This document shows positions 36,225-46,227 of a stretch of 64,000 nt of DNA, piece by piece. Origin of the DNA: Latilactobacillus sakei. Lineage in GTDB: Bacteria > Bacillota > Bacilli > Lactobacillales > Lactobacillaceae. The notes below the pieces were generated by a model. The model was not told where the DNA came from. It ran no database searches and saw nothing but the letters and a program-made list of their open reading frames with translations. Made by a program: the position numbers and the translations under genes. How positions within the stretch are numbered: the stretch's first letter is position 1; every line of letters begins with the position of its first letter. The stretch is taken from positions 124,001-188,000 of the forward strand of contig CP025839.1 in assembly GCA_002953655.1 (NCBI GenBank). The letters run 5' to 3'.

Positions 36225-36782
36225 ATGAACAAATTGACAAAAACGGTAATCGGCTTAGCCAGTTTTCTGGGATTATGTCAGGTAGCATGGTTCATTTTGC
36301 TCGTTTATCCGCTAGGACTAGCAGATCAACAAGCCATTAACTTTAACTGGCTGTCAGAAGAGTGGATTAGCAATATAGGGCTGGGATTGGGCGTTATTAG
36401 TGGTCTGGTTTTTCTTTATTTATTATTACTAGCAATTTTTAGTTTGCCAAAGAAACGACAGATGATTATTAAAACCAATCAAGGGGAATTAGCTTTATCG
36501 CGTAAAGCGGTTGAAAAAACAATTTCCCAGGCAATAATTGAAAAACACCGTTTGAAGGATGTTTATGTCCAGACCGTTTTTAAAGGTCGACAACCAAAGG
36601 TTAGTGCAGACATTCAAGCAAAAGTGCTTGATAATCGGGACATTGATCAACAAGCCAGAGCGGTGAAGGAAACAGCACAACAGGCACTAAAAGAAGTCTT
36701 TGACATGCCCATTAAATCAGTAAATGTTAAGCTTGCGCCACTTGTTCATGATCAAGGTCGGACGCAAAGTAAAGTGATTTGA
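36225..36782 (+). CDS. amaP: Alkaline shock response membrane anchor protein AmaP
   Basis: 185 aa with two N-terminal helices (about residues 9-31 and 49-72, hydrophobic SNIGLGLGVISGLVFLYLLLLAIFSL) followed by a cytosolic domain with an Asp23-like region (LSRKAVEKTISQAIIEK). In Staphylococcus AmaP tethers Asp23 to the membrane. Second in the operon, between GlsB and DUF2273 genes, with gaps of 18 and 10 bases. ATG with AAAGGAG. Confidence 0.85.
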   Translation: MNKLTKTVIGLASFLGLCQVAWFILLVYPLGLADQQAINFNWLSEEWISNIGLGLGVISGLVFLYLLLLAIFSLPKKRQMIIKTNQGELALSRKAVEKTISQAIIEKHRLKDVYVQTVFKGRQPKVSADIQAKVLDNRDIDQQARAVKETAQQALKEVFDMPIKSVNVKLAPLVHDQGRTQSKVI

Positions 36783-36792
36783 GGTGAAACAA

Positions 36793-36987
36793 ATGAAACG
36801 TTCTTATTGGGGCTTTATTGCAGGCGCTGCATTAGCGGCAATATGGATTGGCTTTGGATTTGTGAGCCTAATTTTAATTTTGATTGCCGGTCTGATTGGC
36901 TACATTGCAGCAAGTTTAACGGGATCCAAAGATGATTTAGAAGGTTTTAGAGCACAAGTCAACCGCGTATTAAGACAAGATAAATAA
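36793..36987 (+). CDS. DUF2273 small membrane protein
   Basis: 64 aa from ATG 36793 (GAGGTG 6-8 bases before; GTG 36784 lies within that site). Two helices (WGFIAGAALAAIWIGFGFVSLILILIAGLIGYIAA) and a basic cytosolic tail. DUF2273 proteins regularly sit between AmaP and Asp23. Function unknown, but membership in the stress operon is clear from order and spacing. Confidence 0.85.
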   Translation: MKRSYWGFIAGAALAAIWIGFGFVSLILILIAGLIGYIAASLTGSKDDLEGFRAQVNRVLRQDK

Positions 36988-37002
36988 TGGAGGTGCAGCA
37001 AA

Positions 37003-37431
37003 ATGGTAGAACAAGCACATTTAGATGACGTATTAGCAAACAGCAAGTTAACGTTCGAAGATGCTGTCATTGCAAAAATTGCTGGTAAAACAGCACAAAA
37101 TATTGATGGGTTACTATCAATGAATGGCAACTTTTTCAGCGATATCGCTGATCGATTCAGAACTGATAGCGATCCTACCAAAGGCATCAGTGTTGAAGTC
37201 GGCGAAAAACAAGTGGCGATTGATATGACTATTATTTTGGAATATGGTCGCAACGCGCGCGACGTATTTGAACGCTTAACGTCGGCTGTCACCGAAGCTG
37301 TTGAATCAATGACGGGATTGAGTGTTGTTGAGGTCAATAGTCATGTTAGTGACGTTATGACTAAGAAAGAATGGCAACAACAAGGTAGCAACGCTAAAAA
37401 GAGCGATAACGACGACAAAAGAGTTCAATAA
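37003..37431 (+). CDS. Asp23/Gls24 family envelope stress response protein
   Basis: 142 aa with the Asp23 core (FEDAVIAKIAGKTAQNIDG, MTGLSVVEVNSHVSDV), preceded by a ribosome binding site GGAGGTG. Cytosolic, held at the membrane by AmaP in characterised species. Paired with a second Asp23 paralogue 26 bases downstream. Confidence 0.9.
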   Translation: MVEQAHLDDVLANSKLTFEDAVIAKIAGKTAQNIDGLLSMNGNFFSDIADRFRTDSDPTKGISVEVGEKQVAIDMTIILEYGRNARDVFERLTSAVTEAVESMTGLSVVEVNSHVSDVMTKKEWQQQGSNAKKSDNDDKRVQ

Positions 37432-37457
37432 AAAATTAAGAAAAGGGGATTAAAATA

Positions 37458-37919
37458 ATGGATAAGCCAAACAAACCAATGGATAAGATGATGGACAAAC
37501 CTAATAAGGAAACACCAGATCATAACGCACAAATTGAAAAAGAATTAAACTTTTCAGACGGTGTGATTGAAAAAATTGCCGGACAAACTGTTCATGATAT
37601 CGATGGTGTCTTAGAATTATCAGGTGGTATGATGAGTCAATTAGCAGATCGTTTCAGAGATGAAGCAGATCCAACTAAAGGTGTTGATGCAGATATTGAC
37701 GATCAAGAAGTGACAATCGAATTAGATGCCATTTTGGAATACGGTAAATCAGCCCCAGATATTTTTGAACAAACAACCGATCAAATTGCCAAGTCTGTGC
37801 ATAAGATGACCGGTTTAAATGTTACAAAAATTAAAATGAATGTTTCTGACTTGTTGACTAAGAAAGAATGGGCAGCAAAACAAGAAGCAGGCAAAAAAGA
37901 TAATAAAGATAACGAATAA
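37458..37919 (+). CDS. Asp23/Gls24 family envelope stress response protein (second copy)
   Basis: 153 aa with the same Asp23 core (FSDGVIEKIAGQTVHDIDGVLE, MTGLNVTKIKMNVSDLLTKKEWAAK). A Lys/Asp-rich N-terminus and a strongly charged tail extend it. Tandem with the preceding paralogue, so probably both form the membrane-associated layer. The terminator follows directly. Confidence 0.9.
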   Translation: MDKPNKPMDKMMDKPNKETPDHNAQIEKELNFSDGVIEKIAGQTVHDIDGVLELSGGMMSQLADRFRDEADPTKGVDADIDDQEVTIELDAILEYGKSAPDIFEQTTDQIAKSVHKMTGLNVTKIKMNVSDLLTKKEWAAKQEAGKKDNKDNE

Positions 37920-37956
37920 AAAATAGGTGGTCCTCAATGGGACCACCTATTTTTTT
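37919..37956. terminator. Bidirectional terminator between Asp23 operon and katA
   Basis: AAAAATAGGTGGTCC pairs with GGACCACCTATTTTTTT, 6-nt loop. Serves both convergent transcripts. Confidence 0.95.
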
Positions 37957-37966
37957 GTGCTCGTCG

Positions 37967-39406
37967 TTATTCAAACTGTGCTAAATCTAAATTTAATGCG
38001 GTTGCGACGCGTCGACCGTATTCTGGATCAGCTTGGTAAAATTGTTTAACTTCGCGAATTTGAATTTCTGGTTTAGTTACTTGACCAAGATTCATGCGAA
38101 TATTTTCGATTAAACGGGTTTGTTCATCAGCGGATAGTAGCCGATAAAGTTTGCCAGCTGCTGAGTAATAATCGGGATCGGTAGAGAAGTTGCCAGTTGT
38201 ACCAGAGAGTTGATCACCATGAATCTTAGCTGCTGGGACTTCAGTGGGTCCATCTTGACTGTTTGGTTCGTAGTTAACGCCCGTTTCTTGGTTTTGGGCC
38301 ATGGCACCGTCGCGTTCGTAATTATGAACAGGGACTTTTGGTCGGTTGATTGGCAGTTGTTCGTAGTTGGCACCAAGTCGGTAACGTTCCGCATCCTTAT
38401 AACCAAATAGTCGACCTTGGAGTAATTTGTCCGGTGATGCTTCAATTCCAGGGACTAAGTTAGCTGGTGAGAAGGCCAATTCTTCGATATCTTCGAAGTT
38501 ATTCGTTGGATTTTCATCGAGGACCATTTGACCGATTTCGATTAACGGATAATCCTTTTGTGAAATAACCTTGGTAACATCAAAAATATCTTGGGGATAA
38601 TTCAAACCAACTTCATAAGGGACGAGTTGGACGGCGACTGTCCAACTGGGATAATCGCCAGTTTCAATTGCGTCGAATAAATCATTTTGAAGGTAATCAG
38701 TATCCTTACCAGCCAGTTCATCGGCGAGTTCGTTGCTGAGATTATGAACGCCTTGGTTCGTCTTGAAATGATATTTAACCCAGAATTGTTCACCTTGTGC
38801 GTTGACCCATTTGAAGGTGTGGCTACCAAAGCCGTGCATCATCCGGTAACTGGCAGGAATCCCGCGGTCACTCATGAGAATCGTAACTTGATGGACAGAT
38901 TCGGGTGACAGGGACCAGAAATCCCATTGCATATCTTGGCTACGGGCATGTGTCCGAGGATCACGTTTTTGTGAATGAATGAAATCGGGGAATTTTAGTG
39001 GATCGTTGACGAAGAAGACCGGCGTATTATTGCCAACAATATCGTAATTGCCTTCTTCCGTGTAGAATTTAACGGCGAAACCACGAACATCGCGGTATGT
39101 ATCGGGATAGCCGGCTTCACCAGCGACTTGAGAAAAACGAGTGATAAGCGGTGTTTTTTTGCCGACGCCACTGAAAACAGCAGCTTTGGTGTAGGCGCTC
39201 ATGTCTTTTGTGACCTTGAAATAACCTTTAGCGCCGGCACCTTTGGCGTGAACCACTCGTTCAGGAATGCGTTCGCGGTTAAAATGGGCGAGTTTTTCGA
39301 GTAATTGATAATCTTGGATTAAGACGGGGCCGCGTTGGCCGGCAGTTTGCGAATGTTGATTGTCCGCCCATGGTTGCCCTTCGTTAGTCGTTAGTTGATT
39401 TGTCAT
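37967..39406 (-). CDS. katA: Haem catalase
   Basis: 479 aa, small-subunit clade. Catalytic His53 in [19 protein letters not shown] (Asn side of the distal pocket, about 128-137), the RFSQVAGE motif near 89-96, and proximal Tyr in [14 protein letters not shown] (Tyr about 336). Length fits monofunctional clade-3 catalases of lactic acid bacteria that need added haem. Degrades hydrogen peroxide in the cytosol. The ATG has GGAGG upstream on the minus strand. It is monocistronic; the control region is the large gap to 40216, where I do not see a clear PerR box. Confidence 0.95.
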   Translation of the reverse strand: MTNQLTTNEGQPWADNQHSQTAGQRGPVLIQDYQLLEKLAHFNRERIPERVVHAKGAGAKGYFKVTKDMSAYTKAAVFSGVGKKTPLITRFSQVAGEAGYPDTYRDVRGFAVKFYTEEGNYDIVGNNTPVFFVNDPLKFPDFIHSQKRDPRTHARSQDMQWDFWSLSPESVHQVTILMSDRGIPASYRMMHGFGSHTFKWVNAQGEQFWVKYHFKTNQGVHNLSNELADELAGKDTDYLQNDLFDAIETGDYPSWTVAVQLVPYEVGLNYPQDIFDVTKVISQKDYPLIEIGQMVLDENPTNNFEDIEELAFSPANLVPGIEASPDKLLQGRLFGYKDAERYRLGANYEQLPINRPKVPVHNYERDGAMAQNQETGVNYEPNSQDGPTEVPAAKIHGDQLSGTTGNFSTDPDYYSAAGKLYRLLSADEQTRLIENIRMNLGQVTKPEIQIREVKQFYQADPEYGRRVATALNLDLAQFE

Positions 39407-39647
39407 AATATTTGACCTCCTAAGAATAGTTTAAAAACTAGGAACACACTAGAAAAGAATTGTGCGCAACTTACCTAGTCACTATAGGACTTTCAACCGC
39501 GAATCGTCAAATGAAAGTGCTTGCTCAAAAAATACTAAAAAACGGTTAACTACAACTAATAATTTCTCAATAGAAAAAAATTCCTAGATTGTCTATATTA
39601 AGAATAATAATGCAATAATTAATTGATAAAGAACATTTGATGAGAAT

Positions 39648-39690
39648 AAAAAAGGAGTGCCGAGTAGTTATCACACGGCACTCCTTTTTT
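39648..39690 (+). terminator. Orphan terminator upstream of katA; possible short RNA
   Basis: AAAAAAGGAGTGCCG (39648-39662) and CGGCACTCCTTTTTT (39676-39690) form a strong terminator 242 bases beyond the katA start, in a stretch with no ORF. It could end a small RNA transcribed from about 39540, or insulate katA. No promoter was identified. Confidence 0.6.
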
Positions 39691-39844
39691 ATTCTATTTA
39701 ATCTAGCTTTGTGAATATTATTTACTAATAATATTTACTCGGCTGAGTTATCAATTCATTTTGATTTATTTTCTGCTATCAACCTTTTGAAGGGTTTCTA
39801 TCGGGTCGTGGCAGTAGAGATTTAGCACTTTATCATGCCAATAA

Positions 39845-39868
39845 GTTCACAACTTCTGAGTTATGAAC
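39845..39868. promoter_or_regulatory. 24-bp operator-like palindrome, copy 1
   Basis: Arms GTTCACAACTT and GAGTTATGAAC flank a CT centre; 9 of 11 pairs match. It recurs as a better palindrome at 40005, 160 bases downstream, so the pair probably marks binding of a dimeric regulator controlling the large WxL gene at 40216. Confidence 0.55.
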
Positions 39869-40004
39869 AATTCTATTTCACTTAAGATAATATCGTATAG
39901 TTAGAAAATAGTCAATACTATTAATTTAAAAAACATGATTACAGTAGCTTTATTTAACTATCATGAATATCTAATTGTTATTATCAATTAGATATTTCGT
40001 AAAA

Positions 40005-40028
40005 GTTCATAACTCAGGAGTTATGACA
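40005..40028. promoter_or_regulatory. 24-bp operator-like palindrome, copy 2
   Basis: Arms GTTCATAACTC and GAGTTATGACA with an AG centre; 10 of 11 pairs match. It lies 188 bases before the WxL gene. A MarR or other winged-helix dimer is a plausible binder, but which regulator is unknown. Confidence 0.6.
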
Positions 40029-40215
40029 CTCTCTGTTGTGCTACCTAAAGCTGATATTTATCGGTTTTTCGATTGGTGGTTAATATATTATTGTTTGTCT
40101 GCCGTAAGTATAAATGTAGTTAATCGATACCTGATTATTGATTCGATTATCCAAAAGGACACGTAGTCAATTTAGTTTTTTATCATCGTCAATGATTTCT
40201 CGGGAGGGATAAAAT

Positions 40216-43200
40216 GTGACTTTAAATAAACGAAATATAATGTTCAGGTTGTTGTTGCTAGCAGTAATGGGTATACAACTGATTGTTACTACCGGAACGA
40301 GTCTTGCTGAAAGTAGTATCAAAGTAGATTCAGATCTTGCATTAACATCGGATCAGGAATTATCTAATGAAAAACAAATTGTAATTAGGGTGAGCGATCA
40401 GTCAAAAGCGCAACGTGATTTAGGGTTAACTATACCAGAGGGGGCCACATTTGATCGCACAACTAGTAATCAATTAAACAAAAAATCAGCGTATACGGCT
40501 ATCCTTGATCAAAAAAATAATTCCAATCAAGTTATTTTAAAACAAACAGCACAAACAGCTGAAAATATTGAGAACGATTCGGTAAATAGACAAGCAACAA
40601 CGTCCAAAAAAGAATACTTATTAGTCTTTAAACTAAAAGATACTAGTATATTCGCTAAACAACAGTTGAAAGTGACAACAATAATGGATGGTGTTCACTA
40701 TGAATCTAAACCACTATTGCTGAAAGATATCGTTGGAACAGATGGTGTTCAACGACAAACTAGTTTGTCGAAGGAGGATACACCTCAAATAACCTTTAAT
40801 CTAAATCAAACAGAATATATCGTTGGAGATACCATCCAGTTAAAAGTTGATCTTAATGCTAGTGAGATCAATGAGCCTCTCTATATTAATCTTGGCAATA
40901 AAGCAATACTAACGCCGATAAAAATATCTAGCGATAACAGGGATATTAACTTTGAATCACAAAATAATCAGAATACAGGGAAGAACATTTTAAAGATTTC
41001 CAGCAACGAACCGATAAAGAAAGATTTTACGCTACTAGTAAAAGCGACAACAGTTGGGAAGGTTGATATTACGGCTTCTACCGAAATTGATCATTTAATT
41101 TCGAAGACAGCTACTGTTAAAGTGATTGATAACCCAACATCAAAAGCATTGGCAATTAATCCCAATACTTTTGATGACGGTATTCCTAATTGGGTTCAAA
41201 AGACAAAAACAGAGGTCGGAAGTAAGGCTTTTCAAGGAAGTACAAGTCGATTTCTTAATTATACCTTCGGTGGTGTGAATGGCGGAATTGATGCAGAAGC
41301 AGATTCAAAAATTTCTAGCTACAATATTCAGGGCAGCCAGATTAATATCTTTATTAAAGATAACAATAAAACAATCGGCGCTTTTTTTAAGGGAGAAGAC
41401 ACTAGTAGTAAAGCAGTAAGAACATCAACCGGGTTTGGGATTGTTTTCGAACCAAATGAAAGTAATGATGGACCTAAACAAGCTATCTTAGCTAACAAGT
41501 TAACAAATAAGGCATATTTTGTCGGGCATGATAGCGAGGGTAACCTTGTTAGCAAAATAATGGGGCAGTTTGAACGTAATGGGAAGACGTTAATTGCTGA
41601 AATTCTATTGCGGCCTTCACTATCAGGTACTACTGCGGTTCAACAGGAGCTTTATTTGAAAAATGACACAACTCAATCTGTTTCTTATGGGACCTTTATT
41701 GGTCAAGATACAATGTTAAACGGTAATGATAAAGTACCAATGTCATCAATGGGCAATAACGCAGGATTATATATCACTCAAAACCCCTATAAATTGGCTA
41801 TCAATATGAAGGTTCCTGATGGACCAACTAATTATGCGGCACAAACTTGGACTAGGAGAAATCCGTGGTTTAATGGGTTCACACCACGTAATTTTTCTGG
41901 AACGGGCTTGGAACAAAAGAATTTAGAAGAGGGTTACACAGTTTTAAAAAATTCCGATACTTCATATACAGCCAAGTGGCCTTTTGCGACCTTGGCCCCT
42001 GGTGAATCACAACATTATCGTCAAGATATAGGGATTACTAAAGCCCCTGACGTGGCACCAGAAGCTTATAAAGAATATCAAAATGAAACCAGTACTGATG
42101 GGAGTAATAGACCAGGCGATAATATAAAATTTACATTACGTGCTCATAATTCGGGATTGGATTCTTCTTGGAGTGATGTTTCGTTTAGTGATATTATTCC
42201 GTCCGAATTTCAAATTGATACAAATTCAATAAGGTTAATAAATCAAAGCGGTCAAGAAACAATCGTTTCACCGTCAGCTTACAATGAAGTAACTCGGGAG
42301 TTGAAAGTTACAGTTCCTAACAGTATTAAAGATAACCAGTGGGTTAGTGTCACATTTGAAGCGAAGGCTTTAACCACAGCTTCTGGGCGAACTGTTCGTA
42401 ACACTGTCAATGTTGTTGGTATAGACAGTAATGTTAATCAACAAGAACGTTCAGCAAGTGCGATAGTCGATGTACCGTTTATCAAAGTACAATTACCAGA
42501 ATTAACAAAAAAAGTAAAAAATATTTCTAGATTAGATGCGAAGTATGCTACTGAAACAGAAGCAAGTATTGACGATAAAATTGGTTATAAATTAGTTTTC
42601 ACTAACACTAAATCGGAAGAAGTACCAGAGGCTATTATTGAAGATCCGCTCGATTCGGATCTAGATGAACCAAGCGCGGTTCATGTTAGTTATAAAGATT
42701 CAAATGGGAGTGAGGTGAGAAGCGAAGACTTAACCTTTGTTGGTGATCAATTAATTTTAAAAGCTATCCCAGCGAATGGAAGTGCAGTGTTAACTTTTGA
42801 AACAATTATCCAAGACACTAAAAAGACCGTTATTAATAATACAGCTATGGTTGCTGATGTTAAATCAAATGTCGCTAAAGTTAACGTTATCAAAAAAACA
42901 CCGCCAACCTTAATTAAGGAAGTTAAAAATATAACGAAATCCGACGCAGATTATATGACAGAAACAACGGCTGAAGTTGACGATGAGATTGAATATCGGA
43001 TACAAATTGTTAACACTGCCTCAGGCGATATTAAACCGGGTGCGATATTAAAGGATGTTTTTGATGCTGACTTAGGAGATATTCAACAAATTAGAATTGA
43101 TTATTTGGATAAAGATGAAAAAATAACTGCGACGCAAACCACTGACTGGGCTAATAATCAGGTTATCTTGGATCATGGTATTCCGACTGTAGGTCAAGGT

Positions 43201-44151
43201 ATGGCGATTGCTTATGTCAAAGCCAAAGTAAAAGAGACTAATAAATCGGTGATTAATAACAGTGCTAGCCTAGCCACTGATTTTGGAACTGGGGCTTCTG
43301 AAAAAGCCAAATTAAATATTAAACAGTCTAAAGGCCGGATTGTTGTTCGCTATCGAGACCGAAAAGATGAAAATCATAAATTAGCTGAAGATGAAACCTT
43401 TGATGGCAAGATTGGTAACACTAAACTAGTGCAACCCAAAGTTATTCCAGAAACAGACGGTAATTGGACCGTTGTTGACTCTTCTGATATGACTAATCCA
43501 GATTGGGGCTCAACCACGAAACCTGATTGGACGTTGGCGCATGATTATACCGTCACATATGCTAAAGATGAACAAGTGATTACCTATCGTTATGAGGAAT
43601 CGCATATTGGCATTATTGCTGATAAACGCTGGGATTTTGGTAAGTATGATACGACTGGCACTGACCGAAACTATTATCTAAAAGCTAAAACTAAAGACAA
43701 TCAAAAACAATCTTATGCTGTCGGTGTTGAGGACTACTATACCTCTAAAGGTTGGACTTTGAATGTTAAACAAGATGATCAGTTCCATACCAATGCTAAT
43801 GAAAAGATTGCTGGAGATCAAAAATTTTTAGATAATGCCGTCTTAAATTTCCATAATGGACAGGTTGCCTTAAAAGAAAGTGATGACGTAGGCGCAACCG
43901 CACCAGTTTCTATGTTAACTTCTGAGTTTGAGTTAACACCAAAAGGAGAGGCTGTTAACCTGATGACCCATACGAATAAGACACCTGATCCCGGTTATTA
44001 TGCAGCTCACGGTTTTGGGATTTGGGAGTATCAATTTGGGGCTTCAAAACAGGCCGACTACAGTATTGGTTTACGAGTACCTAAAACAACAAAACGTTAT
44101 CCACGACAATATACGAGCCAGTTAACTTGGTCATTGGTCATTGCAGAATAA
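40216..44151 (+). CDS. Large WxL-domain surface adhesin, cluster 1
   Basis: 1311 aa from GTG 40216 (GGGAGGG upstream). Signal peptide to about residue 31 (IQLIVTTGTSLA). Residues 35-170 closely match the cluster 2 paralogue. About 195-310 is an Ig-like/Big-type module, followed by a distinct domain (about 310-620) with no match in the paralogue. Then two DUF11-like repeats beginning PELTKKVKNISR and PPTLIKEVKNITK, a MucBP-like module from about residue 1037, and a C-terminal WxL domain with GWTLNV and a closing LTWSL. WxL domains bind peptidoglycan non-covalently. It is probably part of a Csc-type complex with the DUF916 proteins encoded next. Confidence 0.88.
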   Translation: MTLNKRNIMFRLLLLAVMGIQLIVTTGTSLAESSIKVDSDLALTSDQELSNEKQIVIRVSDQSKAQRDLGLTIPEGATFDRTTSNQLNKKSAYTAILDQKNNSNQVILKQTAQTAENIENDSVNRQATTSKKEYLLVFKLKDTSIFAKQQLKVTTIMDGVHYESKPLLLKDIVGTDGVQRQTSLSKEDTPQITFNLNQTEYIVGDTIQLKVDLNASEINEPLYINLGNKAILTPIKISSDNRDINFESQNNQNTGKNILKISSNEPIKKDFTLLVKATTVGKVDITASTEIDHLISKTATVKVIDNPTSKALAINPNTFDDGIPNWVQKTKTEVGSKAFQGSTSRFLNYTFGGVNGGIDAEADSKISSYNIQGSQINIFIKDNNKTIGAFFKGEDTSSKAVRTSTGFGIVFEPNESNDGPKQAILANKLTNKAYFVGHDSEGNLVSKIMGQFERNGKTLIAEILLRPSLSGTTAVQQELYLKNDTTQSVSYGTFIGQDTMLNGNDKVPMSSMGNNAGLYITQNPYKLAINMKVPDGPTNYAAQTWTRRNPWFNGFTPRNFSGTGLEQKNLEEGYTVLKNSDTSYTAKWPFATLAPGESQHYRQDIGITKAPDVAPEAYKEYQNETSTDGSNRPGDNIKFTLRAHNSGLDSSWSDVSFSDIIPSEFQIDTNSIRLINQSGQETIVSPSAYNEVTRELKVTVPNSIKDNQWVSVTFEAKALTTASGRTVRNTVNVVGIDSNVNQQERSASAIVDVPFIKVQLPELTKKVKNISRLDAKYATETEASIDDKIGYKLVFTNTKSEEVPEAIIEDPLDSDLDEPSAVHVSYKDSNGSEVRSEDLTFVGDQLILKAIPANGSAVLTFETIIQDTKKTVINNTAMVADVKSNVAKVNVIKKTPPTLIKEVKNITKSDADYMTETTAEVDDEIEYRIQIVNTASGDIKPGAILKDVFDADLGDIQQIRIDYLDKDEKITATQTTDWANNQVILDHGIPTVGQGMAIAYVKAKVKETNKSVINNSASLATDFGTGASEKAKLNIKQSKGRIVVRYRDRKDENHKLAEDETFDGKIGNTKLVQPKVIPETDGNWTVVDSSDMTNPDWGSTTKPDWTLAHDYTVTYAKDEQVITYRYEESHIGIIADKRWDFGKYDTTGTDRNYYLKAKTKDNQKQSYAVGVEDYYTSKGWTLNVKQDDQFHTNANEKIAGDQKFLDNAVLNFHNGQVALKESDDVGATAPVSMLTSEFELTPKGEAVNLMTHTNKTPDPGYYAAHGFGIWEYQFGASKQADYSIGLRVPKTTKRYPRQYTSQLTWSLVIAE

Positions 44152-44170
44152 TAAAACGAGGTGTGTACTA

Positions 44171-45199
44171 TTGAAATTCATTGGACGCCTAATAGCGCTA
44201 AGCCTAACGTTATTGGGACTGACTATACTACAAGCTAATCAAGCACAGGCAGATGTTAAAACTCAAAATGCCGATTTCGAAGTTCAACCGATTTTGCCAA
44301 ATGAACAAGAAAATCAAAGCTTAAACTATTTTGATTTAAGCTTAGCTAAAGGCCAACGAAAAACAATTGAAATGCGGATTCAAAATTTTACCGATCATAA
44401 AATTACTGTGTATTCCGATTTAAGAAATGCAATGACTCAGGTTGGGGGTGGTGTTGACTTCCAAACAAATACTAAGGGTCTTGATTCAAGTTTAGCACAT
44501 CCGTTTAACAAAGTAGCGACGCTAGAAAAGAAGAGTCAAAAAATTGATTTAGCGCCTCAACAAACAAAAATTTTAAAAGTTAATATCAAGATGCCTGAAG
44601 AACAGATTAACGGCATGGTTTATGGTGATTGGCACTTTATTGAGTACATGAATAAGAAAGGTGGCCAATCATCAGTTTCAAGTAATTATGCCTATTCTGT
44701 AGGCGTTTCATTAAGAGGGCAACATTATAAAGTTTACCCGGAATTGAAATATGATAAGACTGAAGCAATGTTATATCGTCGCCACCCAGCTATGGGTGTT
44801 AAAATTCGGAATACCCAGCCAATGGTTATTAATAAAGTGACCGCCAAGGCTGTTGTTTCTAAAGAAGGTTTATTCAGTTCAAAACATGTTTTTAACATGA
44901 GTAAGCAATCAATCGCACCAAATTCAGTTTTAACAATGCCAATTTCTTGGGATTATGACCAACTGAAACCAGGAAAATATACTGTTGAGACGGTCGTTAC
45001 GGGTCAAAATCTATGGAATAAATTACCAATGAATTGGCATTTCAAAAAAAGTTTCACAATTAAGGCTGATGATGTTAAATCTATTAATAACCAAGCACTC
45101 AAGAAACCAACGAATACATGGGCCTATGTCGCGACGGTTAGTGGGATTTTAATGTTAGTATCAGCAACTGGTTTAGTGAAAGTGTTGAGAAGGTCATGA
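44171..45199 (+). CDS. DUF916/DUF3324 WxL-interacting protein 1, cluster 1
   Basis: 342 aa from TTG 44171 (GAGGTG 8 bases upstream; matched by TTG 55088 of the paralogue). Signal peptide, then a PGBD domain (about 35-160, VQPILPNEQENQSLNYFDLSLAKGQ), an HBD domain (about 170-305) and a single C-terminal helix (WAYVATVSGILMLVSATGLVKVL) with a basic cytosolic tail. These proteins are membrane-anchored partners of WxL adhesins. It begins 19 bases after the adhesin, and its end overlaps the next gene by 4. Confidence 0.9.
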   Translation: MKFIGRLIALSLTLLGLTILQANQAQADVKTQNADFEVQPILPNEQENQSLNYFDLSLAKGQRKTIEMRIQNFTDHKITVYSDLRNAMTQVGGGVDFQTNTKGLDSSLAHPFNKVATLEKKSQKIDLAPQQTKILKVNIKMPEEQINGMVYGDWHFIEYMNKKGGQSSVSSNYAYSVGVSLRGQHYKVYPELKYDKTEAMLYRRHPAMGVKIRNTQPMVINKVTAKAVVSKEGLFSSKHVFNMSKQSIAPNSVLTMPISWDYDQLKPGKYTVETVVTGQNLWNKLPMNWHFKKSFTIKADDVKSINNQALKKPTNTWAYVATVSGILMLVSATGLVKVLRRS

Positions 45200-46227
45200 A
45201 AAAGCACATCGTGCTAATTGGTTTAGTACTTGGTTTTTGGCTGTTGGTGTTCCATCGGTCTGTACAATCCGTCTCAGCCGAAACTTCGGATGCCACGCAA
45301 AAAGTCACTTTTATGATTTATCCAGAACTACCAAAAGAGAACCTAGGTGGTAGGAAACTTGGTTATTTTAATCTTAGATTGAAGCCTAATACTGAGAAAA
45401 CTGTAAAAATTAAAGTGATGAATCCAACTGACAAAACAATAACTGTCAAGACAAATGTTAGAGATGCTCAAACTGCTGACAATGGGCGAATTGACTATTT
45501 GTCAGCAAAACCGATTCCTAAGCATATCTTGCCACAACCAGGTAGCCAATTCTTAATGGTTAAGCCCCAGTTAACGGTTAAACCGGGTGCAGAAAAATGG
45601 TTAACGATTAAAATTAAAATGCCCAAAAACTCGTTTAAAGGTAAAAAAGCAATGGCGATTAATTTATCGGCAATGGGCCCAACTGGGGGCAGCATTAACA
45701 ATCGTTACGTCTATGCTGTTGGCGTTACGCTAAATGGAATCAACGTTACTAAAAAGCATTTAAAACGCCTAGAAATGCCGATAATGAAAGCTGGTTTTGT
45801 CCATAAAAAAGCTGCCTTACAATTTAAAATGGTTAATCCTGATCCTGCTTTCCTAAAAAAAGGACAATTATCAATTAAATTAACGAATCAAAAAATTGGT
45901 TTCTTTAACTATCAGTTGGTCCAAAAAAAAATGCACATTGCGCCAAACTCTAAGTTTGATGTGAACTTGATGCTTGGCGGACAACGCTTAGTACCCGGAA
46001 AGTACACCATGGTCGCTAAATTTAAGAGCGACCAGTACCAAAAACAGATTAAAAAGAGCGTAAAGATTACCAAAACAGACGCTGAATATATTAATGAACG
46101 TAATTTAGATTATCAGCGGCGTCGAAAAGTAGTTTTCTTATTCGGAGGGATCTGCATACTACTTATCATCGGAACTATCTATTATGTAAAGGTCTATCGA
46201 GCTAGGAGTAAGCAAAATGATGAATAA
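45196..46227 (+). CDS. DUF916/DUF3324 WxL-interacting protein 2, cluster 1
   Basis: 343 aa: signal peptide (to about 29), PGBD domain (VTFMIYPELPKENLGGRKLGYFNLRLKP), HBD domain with GPTGGSINNRYVYAVGVTLNG (about 163-183), and a C-terminal helix (VVFLFGGICILLIIGTIYYV). Different from partner 1 in its ligand-binding part, hence probably binds a different site or adhesin. Overlaps upstream gene by 4 bases and the 51-aa gene downstream by 11. Confidence 0.9.
   Translation: MKKHIVLIGLVLGFWLLVFHRSVQSVSAETSDATQKVTFMIYPELPKENLGGRKLGYFNLRLKPNTEKTVKIKVMNPTDKTITVKTNVRDAQTADNGRIDYLSAKPIPKHILPQPGSQFLMVKPQLTVKPGAEKWLTIKIKMPKNSFKGKKAMAINLSAMGPTGGSINNRYVYAVGVTLNGINVTKKHLKRLEMPIMKAGFVHKKAALQFKMVNPDPAFLKKGQLSIKLTNQKIGFFNYQLVQKKMHIAPNSKFDVNLMLGGQRLVPGKYTMVAKFKSDQYQKQIKKSVKITKTDAEYINERNLDYQRRRKVVFLFGGICILLIIGTIYYVKVYRARSKQNDE

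Larger units (their letters stand above)
39407..40215. other. Large intergenic region between katA and WxL cluster 1
   Basis: 809 bases, AT-rich, holding the orphan terminator (39648), two operator-like palindromes (39845, 40005) and a perfect 12-bp inverted repeat, AATATCTAATTG/CAATTAGATATT (39966-39996). A 63-codon ORF (39975-40166) has no ribosome binding site and is not supported. The cluster promoter was not identified with confidence. Confidence 0.55.

Noticed and set aside
39975-40166. 63-codon ORF upstream of WxL cluster 1
   Set aside because: No ribosome binding site; it overlaps the palindrome and inverted repeat, and its composition is random-looking.
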